In this document: positions 35,154 through 42,637 of the stretch, in pieces
Layout: the number at the start of each line of letters is the position of its first letter
How positions within the stretch are numbered: the stretch's first letter is position 1
Assembly (NCBI GenBank): GCA_947492585.1
Contig: CANLND010000018.1
Span: 1-64,000 of the forward strand
Source: an uncultured Paracoccaceae bacterium
Lineage (GTDB): Bacteria; Pseudomonadota; Alphaproteobacteria; Rhodobacterales; Rhodobacteraceae
Length of the DNA: 64,000 nt
Direction: 5' to 3'
Position numbers and translations under genes: made by a program
The notes under the pieces: generated by a model
The model's input: the letters and a program-made list of their open reading frames with translations, nothing else
Told to the model about the DNA's origin: nothing
The model's database searches: none

Positions 35154-37307
35154 CTATCGGTATCCTGCAACCGTCTGCCGTCGGCGGCGATACAAACCCG
35201 CCCATTTGCGCACCGTTGTCAGCGGTGGAACGGTGGCCTCAGCCCGCTCGGTGGTCCCCACATCCATTTGGAACCGTTGCAAACGTGGCCCCAATGACGC
35301 CAACCCGTAGATCGAAGCCGCCTGTTCACGCGCCCAATCCACCTGCGCCTGTGTGCCTGCGGGATCCGCGCGCATCTGCGCCAGAACAGCGGCGGTGTCT
35401 GTGGGGTCACAATAGTGCGCCATATCCCCAAAGGTGCCGCGCAATCGCGGGTCCAAAATACAGGCACAGCCAGATAGCATCGCTTCCACCACCGTGCGGC
35501 CAAAGGCTTCGGTCAGATTGGGGTGGTAGTGATAGACAAACACATCCAGCGAGTTCAAAAACGCCACCACCGGAGCGCCGCCAAAAGGCACAATATCCCA
35601 ATGCTCAACCGCGGCGCCTTTTGCGGCAAGCGCATCGGTCGGGCAGCCCAGCAGGCGGACCGTGGTCTTTGAATGCACAGGAAGAGCGGCATTGATTTCA
35701 GCCCCCGTTGCCGGGAATTTCAACGGATCCGCACGCCCATGACGGCCAATCACCGTGTGATCCTGTTGGAAAATTTTGCGCTGCGTCGGCCATTCGTTGG
35801 TGTCAAAAATATTGGGCCAATCTTCTGACGTCATCCGCAGAAGCGGCGCAAAGCTGGCCAGCTGTTGCCGCACTCCGGGCGCGATGGGCGCAAACCACGG
35901 CACCTTGGCCAAGCCAAGCGCCCGCTGCGCACGCCGGACGGTCGCTATTGGATCATATTCAAGCGATCCATCGTTTCGAAACGGCGCGTGATGGGCCACA
36001 ACAATCGCACGCTCCACCTGCAGCTGCGCCTGTTCTTCAATGCCATGAAAAAACACCAACGGATGGTGCAAAAACGCCAGTGGCGCACACACGACCTGTT
36101 TCGGGTTGATCGCTGTCACCCCCTCCAGAGTCAGCAAGGCCTGCGCCGCTGGGTTCATTACATCGCGACTGTCATCCAGATAACAAGAGCGCACAAACAG
36201 CACCCCCACCCGCAGACCAAGCCCAGCCAACCCTTTGACATCGGTCACAAGAGCCGATGTTGCCCCGCCCGCAAACCGGCCGTCCGCCACCACCACCACA
36301 TCAAGGGACGGCGCAGGCTGGTCGGTTGCGGCGCGTTTGGACGTCTTAGGCGGACGCAGGCGATGCCACATATCCATTGCCAGCCGCCCAACAAGATCCG
36401 CGATCACCGGTGGCGAAGCCCGAAAACACGCCAGCGCAGCCCCTATATTGCGATCGCGTTTGGCATCAATCAACCGCCGCCACGCCCATTTCTTTTGCTG
36501 TTCCAACAGGTGCGCTTTGAGTGCGTAAGTGGTTTCCATATCCAATCCAGACACCGCCAACAGCGCGCGATCCGCCGCGATCAGATGTTCATGCGCCTGA
36601 GTTGGATGTTCACCCGACAGCGAATTTGCCCGCACCACCGCCACATAGCCGGCAGGATCCGTCAGCACAAATTCAGCCCCCAAAATCAATGCACGCGCAT
36701 ACAGAACGTAATCTTCACCCAGCCGAATTTCGGGCGCATACCGCAAAGCGTGATCGTTGAGAAATTTCCGCGACATCAGAGGTTTCAAAAACCCCAGTTC
36801 ACGGCGTCCACCCTGCGTGGTCGACAGATTGGCCGTAACAAACTGGGCCGCATTCAGTCGAATATGACCGATGTCCGTCTGTGACCACATCCGATGGCGT
36901 GGGCCTTCGGGCGTCTCTGCGTCCACTTTGAACAAGTCATCCGCAACAAAATCCGCGCCGCTTGTGATTGCTACCCCCATCAGGGTTCGCAGCCGTTCAG
37001 GATCCATAAAATCGTCGGAATCCAAAACCGTAACCCATGGTGCAGTACAATGCTCTAAGGCCCGATTGCGCGCCTGCGCCGGGCCGGTATTGTGGGGCTG
37101 CTTCATCACCCGCACCCGCGGGTCCGCCGCCGCGATCTGTTCGGCGACGGCCACGCTCCCATCGGTTGACGCGTCATCTACAACGATCACTTCTACCGGC
37201 AGGGTCTGCTCCAAGGCGCTATTGATTGCGCGTGCCAGCGTGGTCTCCGCGTTCCAGGCGGCAATCACCACCGAGACGTGCGGGGGCTCATGAACGGCGC
37301 TGGTCAT
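35154..37307 (-). CDS. Two-domain glycosyltransferase (GT2 + GT4-like)
   Basis: A 717-residue fusion. Residues 1 to about 320 are a GT-A family 2 domain (VSVVIAAWNAE, VDDASTDGS, and the DxD-type VLDSDD). Residues about 330-690 form a GT-B domain with FGRTVVEAMLSGCACIL, the acidic sugar-nucleotide motif of GT4 enzymes. It could add two consecutive sugars. Its GT2 half resembles the separate GT2 at 38218, sharing LGFLKPLxSR and the GED motif in the same order. It overlaps the upstream GH16 gene by ATGA and is followed at once by the sulfotransferase. Confidence 0.9.
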   Translation of the reverse strand: MTSAVHEPPHVSVVIAAWNAETTLARAINSALEQTLPVEVIVVDDASTDGSVAVAEQIAAADPRVRVMKQPHNTGPAQARNRALEHCTAPWVTVLDSDDFMDPERLRTLMGVAITSGADFVADDLFKVDAETPEGPRHRMWSQTDIGHIRLNAAQFVTANLSTTQGGRRELGFLKPLMSRKFLNDHALRYAPEIRLGEDYVLYARALILGAEFVLTDPAGYVAVVRANSLSGEHPTQAHEHLIAADRALLAVSGLDMETTYALKAHLLEQQKKWAWRRLIDAKRDRNIGAALACFRASPPVIADLVGRLAMDMWHRLRPPKTSKRAATDQPAPSLDVVVVADGRFAGGATSALVTDVKGLAGLGLRVGVLFVRSCYLDDSRDVMNPAAQALLTLEGVTAINPKQVVCAPLAFLHHPLVFFHGIEEQAQLQVERAIVVAHHAPFRNDGSLEYDPIATVRRAQRALGLAKVPWFAPIAPGVRQQLASFAPLLRMTSEDWPNIFDTNEWPTQRKIFQQDHTVIGRHGRADPLKFPATGAEINAALPVHSKTTVRLLGCPTDALAAKGAAVEHWDIVPFGGAPVVAFLNSLDVFVYHYHPNLTEAFGRTVVEAMLSGCACILDPRLRGTFGDMAHYCDPTDTAAVLAQMRADPAGTQAQVDWAREQAASIYGLASLGPRLQRFQMDVGTTERAEATVPPLTTVRKWAGLYRRRRQTVAGYR

Positions 37308-38119
37308 TGCAAATCCGTCTGATCAGAACATTGCGCGCCGGTGTCTCCTTTGGGGCGGTAGGATAGGCAATAATAGTGCGCCGAGGCTTGTGTATCCTTT
37401 GGGGCGACACCAGACCAATCGCGCTGCGCATTGGCTCCGCCCCACAGGTTTATATATACTTTTTGCGGCAATTGCGGGATTTCAAATTCCGCACTGGTGA
37501 CCCGTAAAATTTCAACCCCATCCACAAACCAGGTTAAACTGTCAGGTTGCCAGTCAAAGGCATATAGATGCGGCGCCTCCGCCGCGTCAAAGCCGAGATC
37601 AATCCAGCGCCCCGGAAGCTTTTTGCCATCCGCAAATCGGTTCACCCATATCTTGCGGGTGTCACGGCCCAGAAATTCGATGTCAATTTCATCATGTGCG
37701 GTTTTCTGCTGCGCGCCGGTATAGGTGAAAAAGGATGAAATCACACCCTCGCCCTTTGCCGGAATCATGATCACCTCATAGCGGCCAAAATGGGTCCGCT
37801 TGCGACGCTGAAGTTCCGATCCGATAAAGTCTTTACCGACCTTCTCCTCGGCTGGAAGCAGGTTCAAAACCACAGATTCATTTTCAAAATCAAAATAGAT
37901 CGCCTTGCGGCGCCACGCGGTTCGAAATCCCGGTGATTTGATGGTGAAATTTGACACAAACCACGCAGGCGAAGCCAAATCCCCCATGCGTGACAAAAAA
38001 CCAGACGCGGTGGTTTCGGCCCCTACAGGGCCAGACAACAGACAGATCACTGCGGCCAGTCTGGCGCCCAATCCTAGAGATTTCAGGCGCCCGAACGGAA
38101 AGAGGTTGCAAAAAACCAT
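37304..38119 (-). CDS. exoK: Exported GH16 beta-glycanase, ExoK-like
   Basis: A 271-residue enzyme starting at ATG 38119 (GAGAGGA about ten bases upstream). The signal peptide ends near VGA (residue 34). The catalytic motif HDEIDIEFLG gives Glu144 as nucleophile, Asp146, and Glu148 as acid/base, as in GH16 endo-glucanases. Length and motif match ExoK, which trims nascent succinoglycan in the periplasm or outside the cell. Its GH16 domain is related to the N-terminal domain of the RTX protein at 26039-30988 (shared SELQ, FGRYE/YGSYE and VxSSFF segments). The gene symbol is by analogy. Confidence 0.88.
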   Translation of the reverse strand: MVFCNLFPFGRLKSLGLGARLAAVICLLSGPVGAETTASGFLSRMGDLASPAWFVSNFTIKSPGFRTAWRRKAIYFDFENESVVLNLLPAEEKVGKDFIGSELQRRKRTHFGRYEVIMIPAKGEGVISSFFTYTGAQQKTAHDEIDIEFLGRDTRKIWVNRFADGKKLPGRWIDLGFDAAEAPHLYAFDWQPDSLTWFVDGVEILRVTSAEFEIPQLPQKVYINLWGGANAQRDWSGVAPKDTQASAHYYCLSYRPKGDTGAQCSDQTDLQ

Positions 38120-38177
38120 AGCACAGGGTCCTCTCGGATGAACAAATTCGCCAGGGGTATTACAACCCTGAATTCGT

Positions 38178-38187
38178 GGAGATCTCC
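38178..38187. promoter_or_regulatory. 10-bp palindrome in the 98-bp divergent promoter gap
   Basis: GGAGATCTCC is a perfect palindrome between the divergent start codons at 38119 and 38218. It could be a shared operator, but half of it may simply act as a ribosome site (GGAG) for neither gene at a usual distance. Confidence 0.25.
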
Positions 38188-38217
38188 TTAAATGCCATTT
38201 CACGGTAGTGCAGGCTA

Positions 38218-39159
38218 ATGATTGACGCAACGGTGATCATAGCGGCGTGGAACGCAGAAAATGAGCTGACCCGCAGCGTCGCCAGCGCCTTGGCGCAACA
38301 GGACGTGACAGTGGAAGTGATCATCGTCGACGATGCATCAACCGATGGGACCCTGCTCGTCGCACGGGGACTGGAACAACAGGACCCCCGCGTCCGTGTG
38401 CACGCGTTATCAGAAAACGGAGGCCCATCGGCGGCGCGCAATGCTGCGCTAGACCTGGCCACGGGCCGCTGGGTTGTTGTGCTGGATTCTGATGATCAAA
38501 TGCTGCCCCACCGTATCGCTGACATGATGGCCTGCGCACAGCACACTGCCGCGGACTGCGTGTTTGACAATCTGCAATCGGTAGACGCAGCCGGGCAAAC
38601 CCTGGGCCCGCCGCATTTGTCTGCCCCAGATTGTCCCGGTACGGCGCAACATTGGAGCCTGTCCCATTTTTTGACCGGCAATCAGGCCGACCCAAAACAT
38701 CCCAGTCTTGGTTTTCTCAAACCTCTGATATCGCGCAGCTATCTGGAGAAACATCAGATCAGATACGATCCCACACTGCGCAATGGCGAAGACTTTCACC
38801 TGGTTCTTGCGCTGTTGCTTGCGCAGGGGCAGCTTTGGTATCTGCCGCGCGCGGGCTATCTCTACACGCGCCGCTCCGGGTCGGTTTCAAGCCGTCTGAA
38901 CCCTGATCATGTCGCAGCGTTGCTGCGCGCGGGGCGCGCGGTGCTCAAGTCACATGAGGCGGTTTTATCAGAGCACAACACCCAACTGCTGACGCGCCGA
39001 CTGCAGCGCATTGCGGACTTGTCCTGTGCCGAGGAGACATTACAGGCCCTACGCTACGGTCGCCTGATCACAGCTGCCCGAGTTTTTGCACGACGCCCGC
39101 GCGCTGGCAGACGGCTTGTGGTCCAGATATGGGCGGCTATACGGAATCGGTTCCGTTAA
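38218..39159 (+). CDS. Glycosyltransferase family 2
   Basis: A 313-residue GT-A enzyme with the usual opening ATVIIAAWNAENELT, a VDDASTDGT nucleotide-binding loop, VVLDSDDQM as the DxD-type metal site, and the catalytic GED in LRNGEDFHLVLALLL. It has no transmembrane anchor. It is paralogous to the GT2 half of the fused enzyme on the opposite strand at 35154. It is the only gene on this strand before the initiating transferase. Confidence 0.9.
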   Translation: MIDATVIIAAWNAENELTRSVASALAQQDVTVEVIIVDDASTDGTLLVARGLEQQDPRVRVHALSENGGPSAARNAALDLATGRWVVVLDSDDQMLPHRIADMMACAQHTAADCVFDNLQSVDAAGQTLGPPHLSAPDCPGTAQHWSLSHFLTGNQADPKHPSLGFLKPLISRSYLEKHQIRYDPTLRNGEDFHLVLALLLAQGQLWYLPRAGYLYTRRSGSVSSRLNPDHVAALLRAGRAVLKSHEAVLSEHNTQLLTRRLQRIADLSCAEETLQALRYGRLITAARVFARRPRAGRRLVVQIWAAIRNRFR

Positions 39160-39186
39160 CTCCCCTGCGCGGGCCGATCATGCCCA

Positions 39187-39240
39187 AATTTCTGACAATT
39201 TGCCAAAATTTCGACATTTGACGCAAATTGACGAACAATT
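39187..39240. promoter_or_regulatory. Helically phased AATT array upstream of exoY
   Basis: AATT occurs at 39187, 39197, 39207, 39226 and 39237, with ATTT at 39216, a near-perfect 10-bp period over five turns. Phased A/T tracts bend DNA and are typical binding arrays for H-NS-like or zinc-finger regulators such as MucR; an intervening TGAC/CGAC is partly repeated too. A TATAAGATAG element follows at 39247. The periodicity is seen; the function is inferred. Confidence 0.55.
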
Positions 39241-39321
39241 CCCCCCTATAAGATAGAGTTTTATTCCCACTTCGGACCTTTTTCCCTTGCAAAAGAGTTA
39301 AAGAGCCACCTAAAATTTTAA

Positions 39322-39352
39322 CGACACTACACCTTTTTTTATTGTGGTGTCG
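39322..39352 (+). promoter_or_regulatory. Leader hairpin upstream of exoY
   Basis: CGACACTACA pairs with TGTGGTGTCG (10-bp stem with one T-G pair) around an 11-base, mostly T loop. It lies 90 bases before the GTG start of the sugar transferase gene, so it would be in its long 5' leader. It could affect translation or mRNA stability. Confidence 0.5.
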
Positions 39353-39441
39353 AGTTTGAGGCGATTCACGCACGAGTTGTGCGCGCTGAACCCATTGAGT
39401 GGTGAGTGAATTGGGTAACGAGTTCTCGGGGGAGGGGACAA

Positions 39442-40125
39442 GTGATTGATCAACGAACAGCCTATTGGGGTGCCGGCACAAACGCCGCGCATCAACAGAA
39501 ACCTTTTGCCTTCGCGATTAAGCGATTTTACGATATCTGCGTTGGGCTTCTAATGCTTGTGCTCTTTGCGCCTTTGATGCTGTTGATCGCAATTGTGATT
39601 GCGTACAAAGATGGCTGGGGTGTCATCTATGGGCATGAACGCGTCGGGCTGCACGGGCGCAAGTTCAAATGCTGGAAATTTCGCACCATGTCAAAGGACG
39701 CGGACACCCGGCTTGATGATATTCTGGAGCGCGATCCAGAAGCACGACGCGAATGGGACGCCTATCAAAAACTGCGCAAAGATCCGCGGATCATTCCGGG
39801 CATCGGGGAACGTCTGCGCAAACTCAGCTTGGATGAGCTGCCGCAAATCTGGAACGTCATTCGCGGTGACATGAGCATTGTCGGCGCCCGCCCTGTGACG
39901 TTTAAGGAGTTGAGCCGCTACAACAGCGCCGCGCTAAAATACACACAAATGCGTCCGGGTCTGACCGGCCCATGGCAGGCGGGCGAACGCTCAGATGGCA
40001 CGTATGCCTCTCGTGTGGCTATCGATGTGGAATATTTTGAAAACTGGTCGCTGATGGGAGATATCAGCATTACCTTGCGCACAGCACGCATGATGCTGTC
40101 TGGCAATAGTTCTGGGGCGTGCTAA
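39442..40125 (+). CDS. exoY: Initiating undecaprenyl-phosphate sugar transferase, ExoY-like
   Basis: A 227-residue enzyme that links the first sugar-1-phosphate to undecaprenyl phosphate, the committed step of EPS repeat synthesis. I chose GTG 39442 because a strong GGGGGAGGGG lies just before it; the ATG 12 codons upstream has none. One hydrophobic segment (about residues 26-48) is followed by the conserved cytoplasmic catalytic region: GHERVG, KCWKFRTM, LSLDELPQIWNV (catalytic Asp-Glu), RGDMSIVGARP and RPGLTGPWQ. The single anchor makes it ExoY-type rather than WbaP-type. Its leader carries a phased AATT array and a hairpin, suggesting regulation at this entry point. Confidence 0.93.
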   Translation: MIDQRTAYWGAGTNAAHQQKPFAFAIKRFYDICVGLLMLVLFAPLMLLIAIVIAYKDGWGVIYGHERVGLHGRKFKCWKFRTMSKDADTRLDDILERDPEARREWDAYQKLRKDPRIIPGIGERLRKLSLDELPQIWNVIRGDMSIVGARPVTFKELSRYNSAALKYTQMRPGLTGPWQAGERSDGTYASRVAIDVEYFENWSLMGDISITLRTARMMLSGNSSGAC

Positions 40126-40139
40126 CCAAATTTGGTTAG
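40122..40139. terminator. 18-bp perfect palindrome between convergent exoY and exoX-like genes
   Basis: CTAACCAAATTTGGTTAG includes the stop codon of the sugar transferase gene and lies between two convergent genes. As RNA it folds into a 7-bp stem with a 4-base loop on either strand. There is no T-run, so either a weak bidirectional terminator or a regulator site is possible. Confidence 0.4.
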
Positions 40140-40164
40140 GACAAAATCGCCAAAGAACCCGCAA

Positions 40165-40404
40165 TCATCCTCGGACTTGGGGCCCGCGTACCATAGATTT
40201 AAGGTCCCAAGTCAACGAGGAGCGAGATGGCTCTTCACTTTGTTCAGCTTCTGGACTGTTGGAACTGACCAAAAACAGGGTGACAGGTGCTGCAACAAGC
40301 CAAGCCCCACATACCCAAATCCAGACCGGACCGCCAACCGACACATAGCCAATCACAGCAAGAGCTGCGACCGCACCATATCCTTTTGCCAGCGCTTTGA
40401 ACAT
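40165..40404 (-). CDS. Small membrane protein, candidate ExoX-type EPS repressor
   Basis: A 79-residue protein with two hydrophobic segments (about residues 8-24 and 28-46) and a short polar C-terminal tail. ATG 40404 has AGAGG at ideal spacing, so it is a real gene. Its size, two-helix hairpin and position beside the exoY-like gene match ExoX/Psi proteins, which bind or inhibit ExoY at the inner membrane and lower EPS output. Sequence resemblance to ExoX is limited to topology as far as I can judge. An alternative is an unrelated small membrane protein. It is convergent with exoY, whereas exoX of Sinorhizobium is divergent from it. Confidence 0.6.
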   Translation of the reverse strand: MFKALAKGYGAVAALAVIGYVSVGGPVWIWVCGAWLVAAPVTLFLVSSNSPEAEQSEEPSRSSLTWDLKSMVRGPQVRG

Positions 40405-40536
40405 CCGAACCTCTTACACTTCACTGCATCTGAACGCAGATTTGATGCACACGAATTACTACATTTGTTTATCTATTGATATATTCGCTTGAGATTTAGT
40501 CAACTCTCTAAGCAAACACATCGGTTCATTTCTGCT

Positions 40537-40554
40537 GAATTTTCCGTAAAATTC
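40537..40554. promoter_or_regulatory. Inverted repeat GAATTTT-ccgt-AAAATTC
   Basis: Perfect 7-bp arms around 4 bases, about 135-150 bp upstream of the ExoX-like start codon. The AT-rich stem and lack of a following T-run on the minus strand argue for a regulator site rather than a terminator. Confidence 0.3.
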
Positions 40555-40605
40555 GGCAAAAAAGCACCACCCCACGACAACAGTACAGCAAAAACTGCGC
40601 CACAC

Positions 40606-40621
40606 AGTGATACACGTCACA
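40606..40621. promoter_or_regulatory. CRP/FNR-superfamily-like site AGTGA-N6-TCACA
   Basis: The sequence differs from the CRP consensus TGTGA-N6-TCACA at one base. It lies about 200 bp upstream of the ExoX-like gene and just after the stop codon of the ExoM-like gene. A chance match cannot be excluded. Confidence 0.3.
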
Positions 40622-40644
40622 TTAGATAGATCTGGTGGTTTGTG

Positions 40645-41532
40645 TCAGCCCTGCCCATAGATCTGGGGCTGTGCCAGCGACAAACCGCCCGCGATCACCC
40701 CCAAATGCATCACGCCACGCAGCAGCCAGAAATTGCGATGGCGTGGCACCACGGCACAAATCAGCACTGCAATCAGGCACACCGCAAATTTCAGACCAGC
40801 GGTGGCGAGCAGGCCGAGCGTCGCCGCAAAACCGTCCGCCTGGGCGGCATGGCTTTGTCCGGCCCGAAATTTCCGGCGGAGCAACCAGCCCAGCTTGAGA
40901 CGTGCCGGATCCACTTTTTCGTAGACATATGCGGTTTCGCAGCTGACAAATCGCGCCCCTTTGCGGCCCAGTCGAAAAAAGAATTCAGTATCTTCACCGC
41001 CCGAGGTGCCGCGCGCCAAATCAAAACGTTCCGTGCGCCATGCGGCCTCCCCCCAACGCAGCAATGCATTGCAGGTGTGTCCGGTTTCGACCTGCCCGCG
41101 CCGCAGAACGGGATGGTTTGAATGATGGTCCTGATCCCGCATCCAACTCGGCGCGTCTGCGCCATATTCGGCAAGCGCCGGTCCAAACACTGCGTCCGCA
41201 CCGGTGTCTTGCGCGCAGCGCAGCAACTGCGCCAGCCAATCTGGCGCCGCGTGCTCATCATCGTCCAAAAACGCAATCCAATCTCCATCAGCCCGGTCAA
41301 GACAGGCATTTCGCGCAATCGAAATATTGCGCGCCGGAGCATGTACATAAATCAGATCCAGCGCCCCGCGCGCCGCCTCAACCGCGGTGCGACCACTGTC
41401 GGTGTCATCATTGTCTGCAACAATCACACGCAATTTTACATTCTCTGGCCTCTCAAGTGCCTGCAACGAGCGCAGGGTTTCCTGCACAGCAGGGCGGCGA
41501 AAAGTACACAAGGCGATATCGATCCGTATCAT
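40645..41532 (-). CDS. Glycosyltransferase family 2, ExoM-like
   Basis: A 295-residue GT2 enzyme. The opening RIDIALCTFRRP is characteristic of ExoM-type transferases of succinoglycan synthesis. Other motifs: VIVADNDDTDSG, the DDD metal site in WIAFLDDDEH, and GGEDTEFFFRLG. A C-terminal hydrophobic segment (about residues 235-275) anchors it to the membrane. It overlaps the ExoA-like gene by ATGA and is last in the main EPS operon. Its role is addition of an internal glucose-type residue to the repeat unit (by analogy). Confidence 0.88.
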   Translation of the reverse strand: MIRIDIALCTFRRPAVQETLRSLQALERPENVKLRVIVADNDDTDSGRTAVEAARGALDLIYVHAPARNISIARNACLDRADGDWIAFLDDDEHAAPDWLAQLLRCAQDTGADAVFGPALAEYGADAPSWMRDQDHHSNHPVLRRGQVETGHTCNALLRWGEAAWRTERFDLARGTSGGEDTEFFFRLGRKGARFVSCETAYVYEKVDPARLKLGWLLRRKFRAGQSHAAQADGFAATLGLLATAGLKFAVCLIAVLICAVVPRHRNFWLLRGVMHLGVIAGGLSLAQPQIYGQG

Positions 41533-42584
41533 GGGCTGCGCTCCGTTCTGCGGTGTGACCCAAACCGGCCAAGCCCCGAAATCTGCACCAAAAATCCAAG
41601 TGCCCAGGCATTATGTGAAATCCCCAGTACGACACCGGCCCAAAGACCCGATATGTGCTTTAGCTGGAAAACCGCGACCACAGACACCAACGCCAACGCC
41701 GCAAGGTACAGACCGAGCCACAACAACGCAGCCGGCCAAATCGCCGCCAGAACGGCGCCCCCAATCATGCCGACAAAGTTGATCACCGGAATGACCTGCC
41801 GCAGTCGCGGCTTCATCCGGTGTTTCATCACTGTGCGCGCGCGGCCACGACCATAGTTCCACGCCTGCCGCCACAAAGCGCGTGGCGTCGGGCGCATCAC
41901 ATAATCCATGCGGATGGTGGCGTCCAACCAAACCCGCCCCCCGGCAAGACCCAACCGATGATCATATTCCGCGTCTTCATTGTGGCTGAAACTGCTGTCA
42001 TAGCCGCCAATACGCTTGAACCAGTCCAGACGAAATCCGGCATGATGGGCGTGATCGACCCAGCCGGATCGCCGCCCGCCCCGATGCGCCGAGCCACCAG
42101 ACCCAAGCGGCGTGTCGACAATCCATGCGGCCGCCTGCTGAAAGCCGCCCTGCCCCACCGCATCCATCGCCGTGGCGACCGACGCCGCATCCGGATGACG
42201 GGCCAGGCTCTCTGCCACGGCGCGCACATACCCAGCGGGGTAAATTGCATGCGCATCACACCGCACCAACACCTGATGCGCCGCCGTAGCATGGCGCGCC
42301 ACAACCGCATTGATCGCCGCCGACTGGAGTTTTTGCGGATTGTGCATCACGCTGACATTGGGCGCTGATTGCGCAAAACCCCGAACCCGCGCCACCGTGT
42401 CATCATCGCTGCCCCCATCGGCGACAACAATCTGCACCTGCGTCATATAGGGGTCAGATCCAATCAATGACGCAAGGCAGGCTTCGATATGCGCCGCTTC
42501 GTTCAAGGTCGGAATGGCGACAATCACCTGTTGCGGCTCAAAACTCACCTTGTTCAGCGGCGCAACGGACTCTCCATCTGGCAT
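41529..42584 (-). CDS. exoA: Glycosyltransferase family 2, ExoA-like
   Basis: A 351-residue GT2 enzyme with VIVAIPTLNEAAHIEACL at the start, the VVADGGSDDDT loop, RCDAHAIYP as metal site, and HNEDAEYDHRL. The WVDHAHHAGFR motif and three or so C-terminal transmembrane helices (from about residue 255) match ExoA, which adds the second sugar (a beta-1,3-glucose in succinoglycan) to the lipid-linked galactose. It is 53 bp downstream of the ExoP-like gene and overlaps the ExoM-like gene. The order ExoP-ExoA-ExoM supports a succinoglycan-type pathway. Confidence 0.9.
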   Translation of the reverse strand: MPDGESVAPLNKVSFEPQQVIVAIPTLNEAAHIEACLASLIGSDPYMTQVQIVVADGGSDDDTVARVRGFAQSAPNVSVMHNPQKLQSAAINAVVARHATAAHQVLVRCDAHAIYPAGYVRAVAESLARHPDAASVATAMDAVGQGGFQQAAAWIVDTPLGSGGSAHRGGRRSGWVDHAHHAGFRLDWFKRIGGYDSSFSHNEDAEYDHRLGLAGGRVWLDATIRMDYVMRPTPRALWRQAWNYGRGRARTVMKHRMKPRLRQVIPVINFVGMIGGAVLAAIWPAALLWLGLYLAALALVSVVAVFQLKHISGLWAGVVLGISHNAWALGFLVQISGLGRFGSHRRTERSP

Positions 42585-42637
42585 CAGTTTGGCTTCCCTT
42601 CGAAAGTTGCGTGAACGTCTGATGGCCTACTCGCCGA

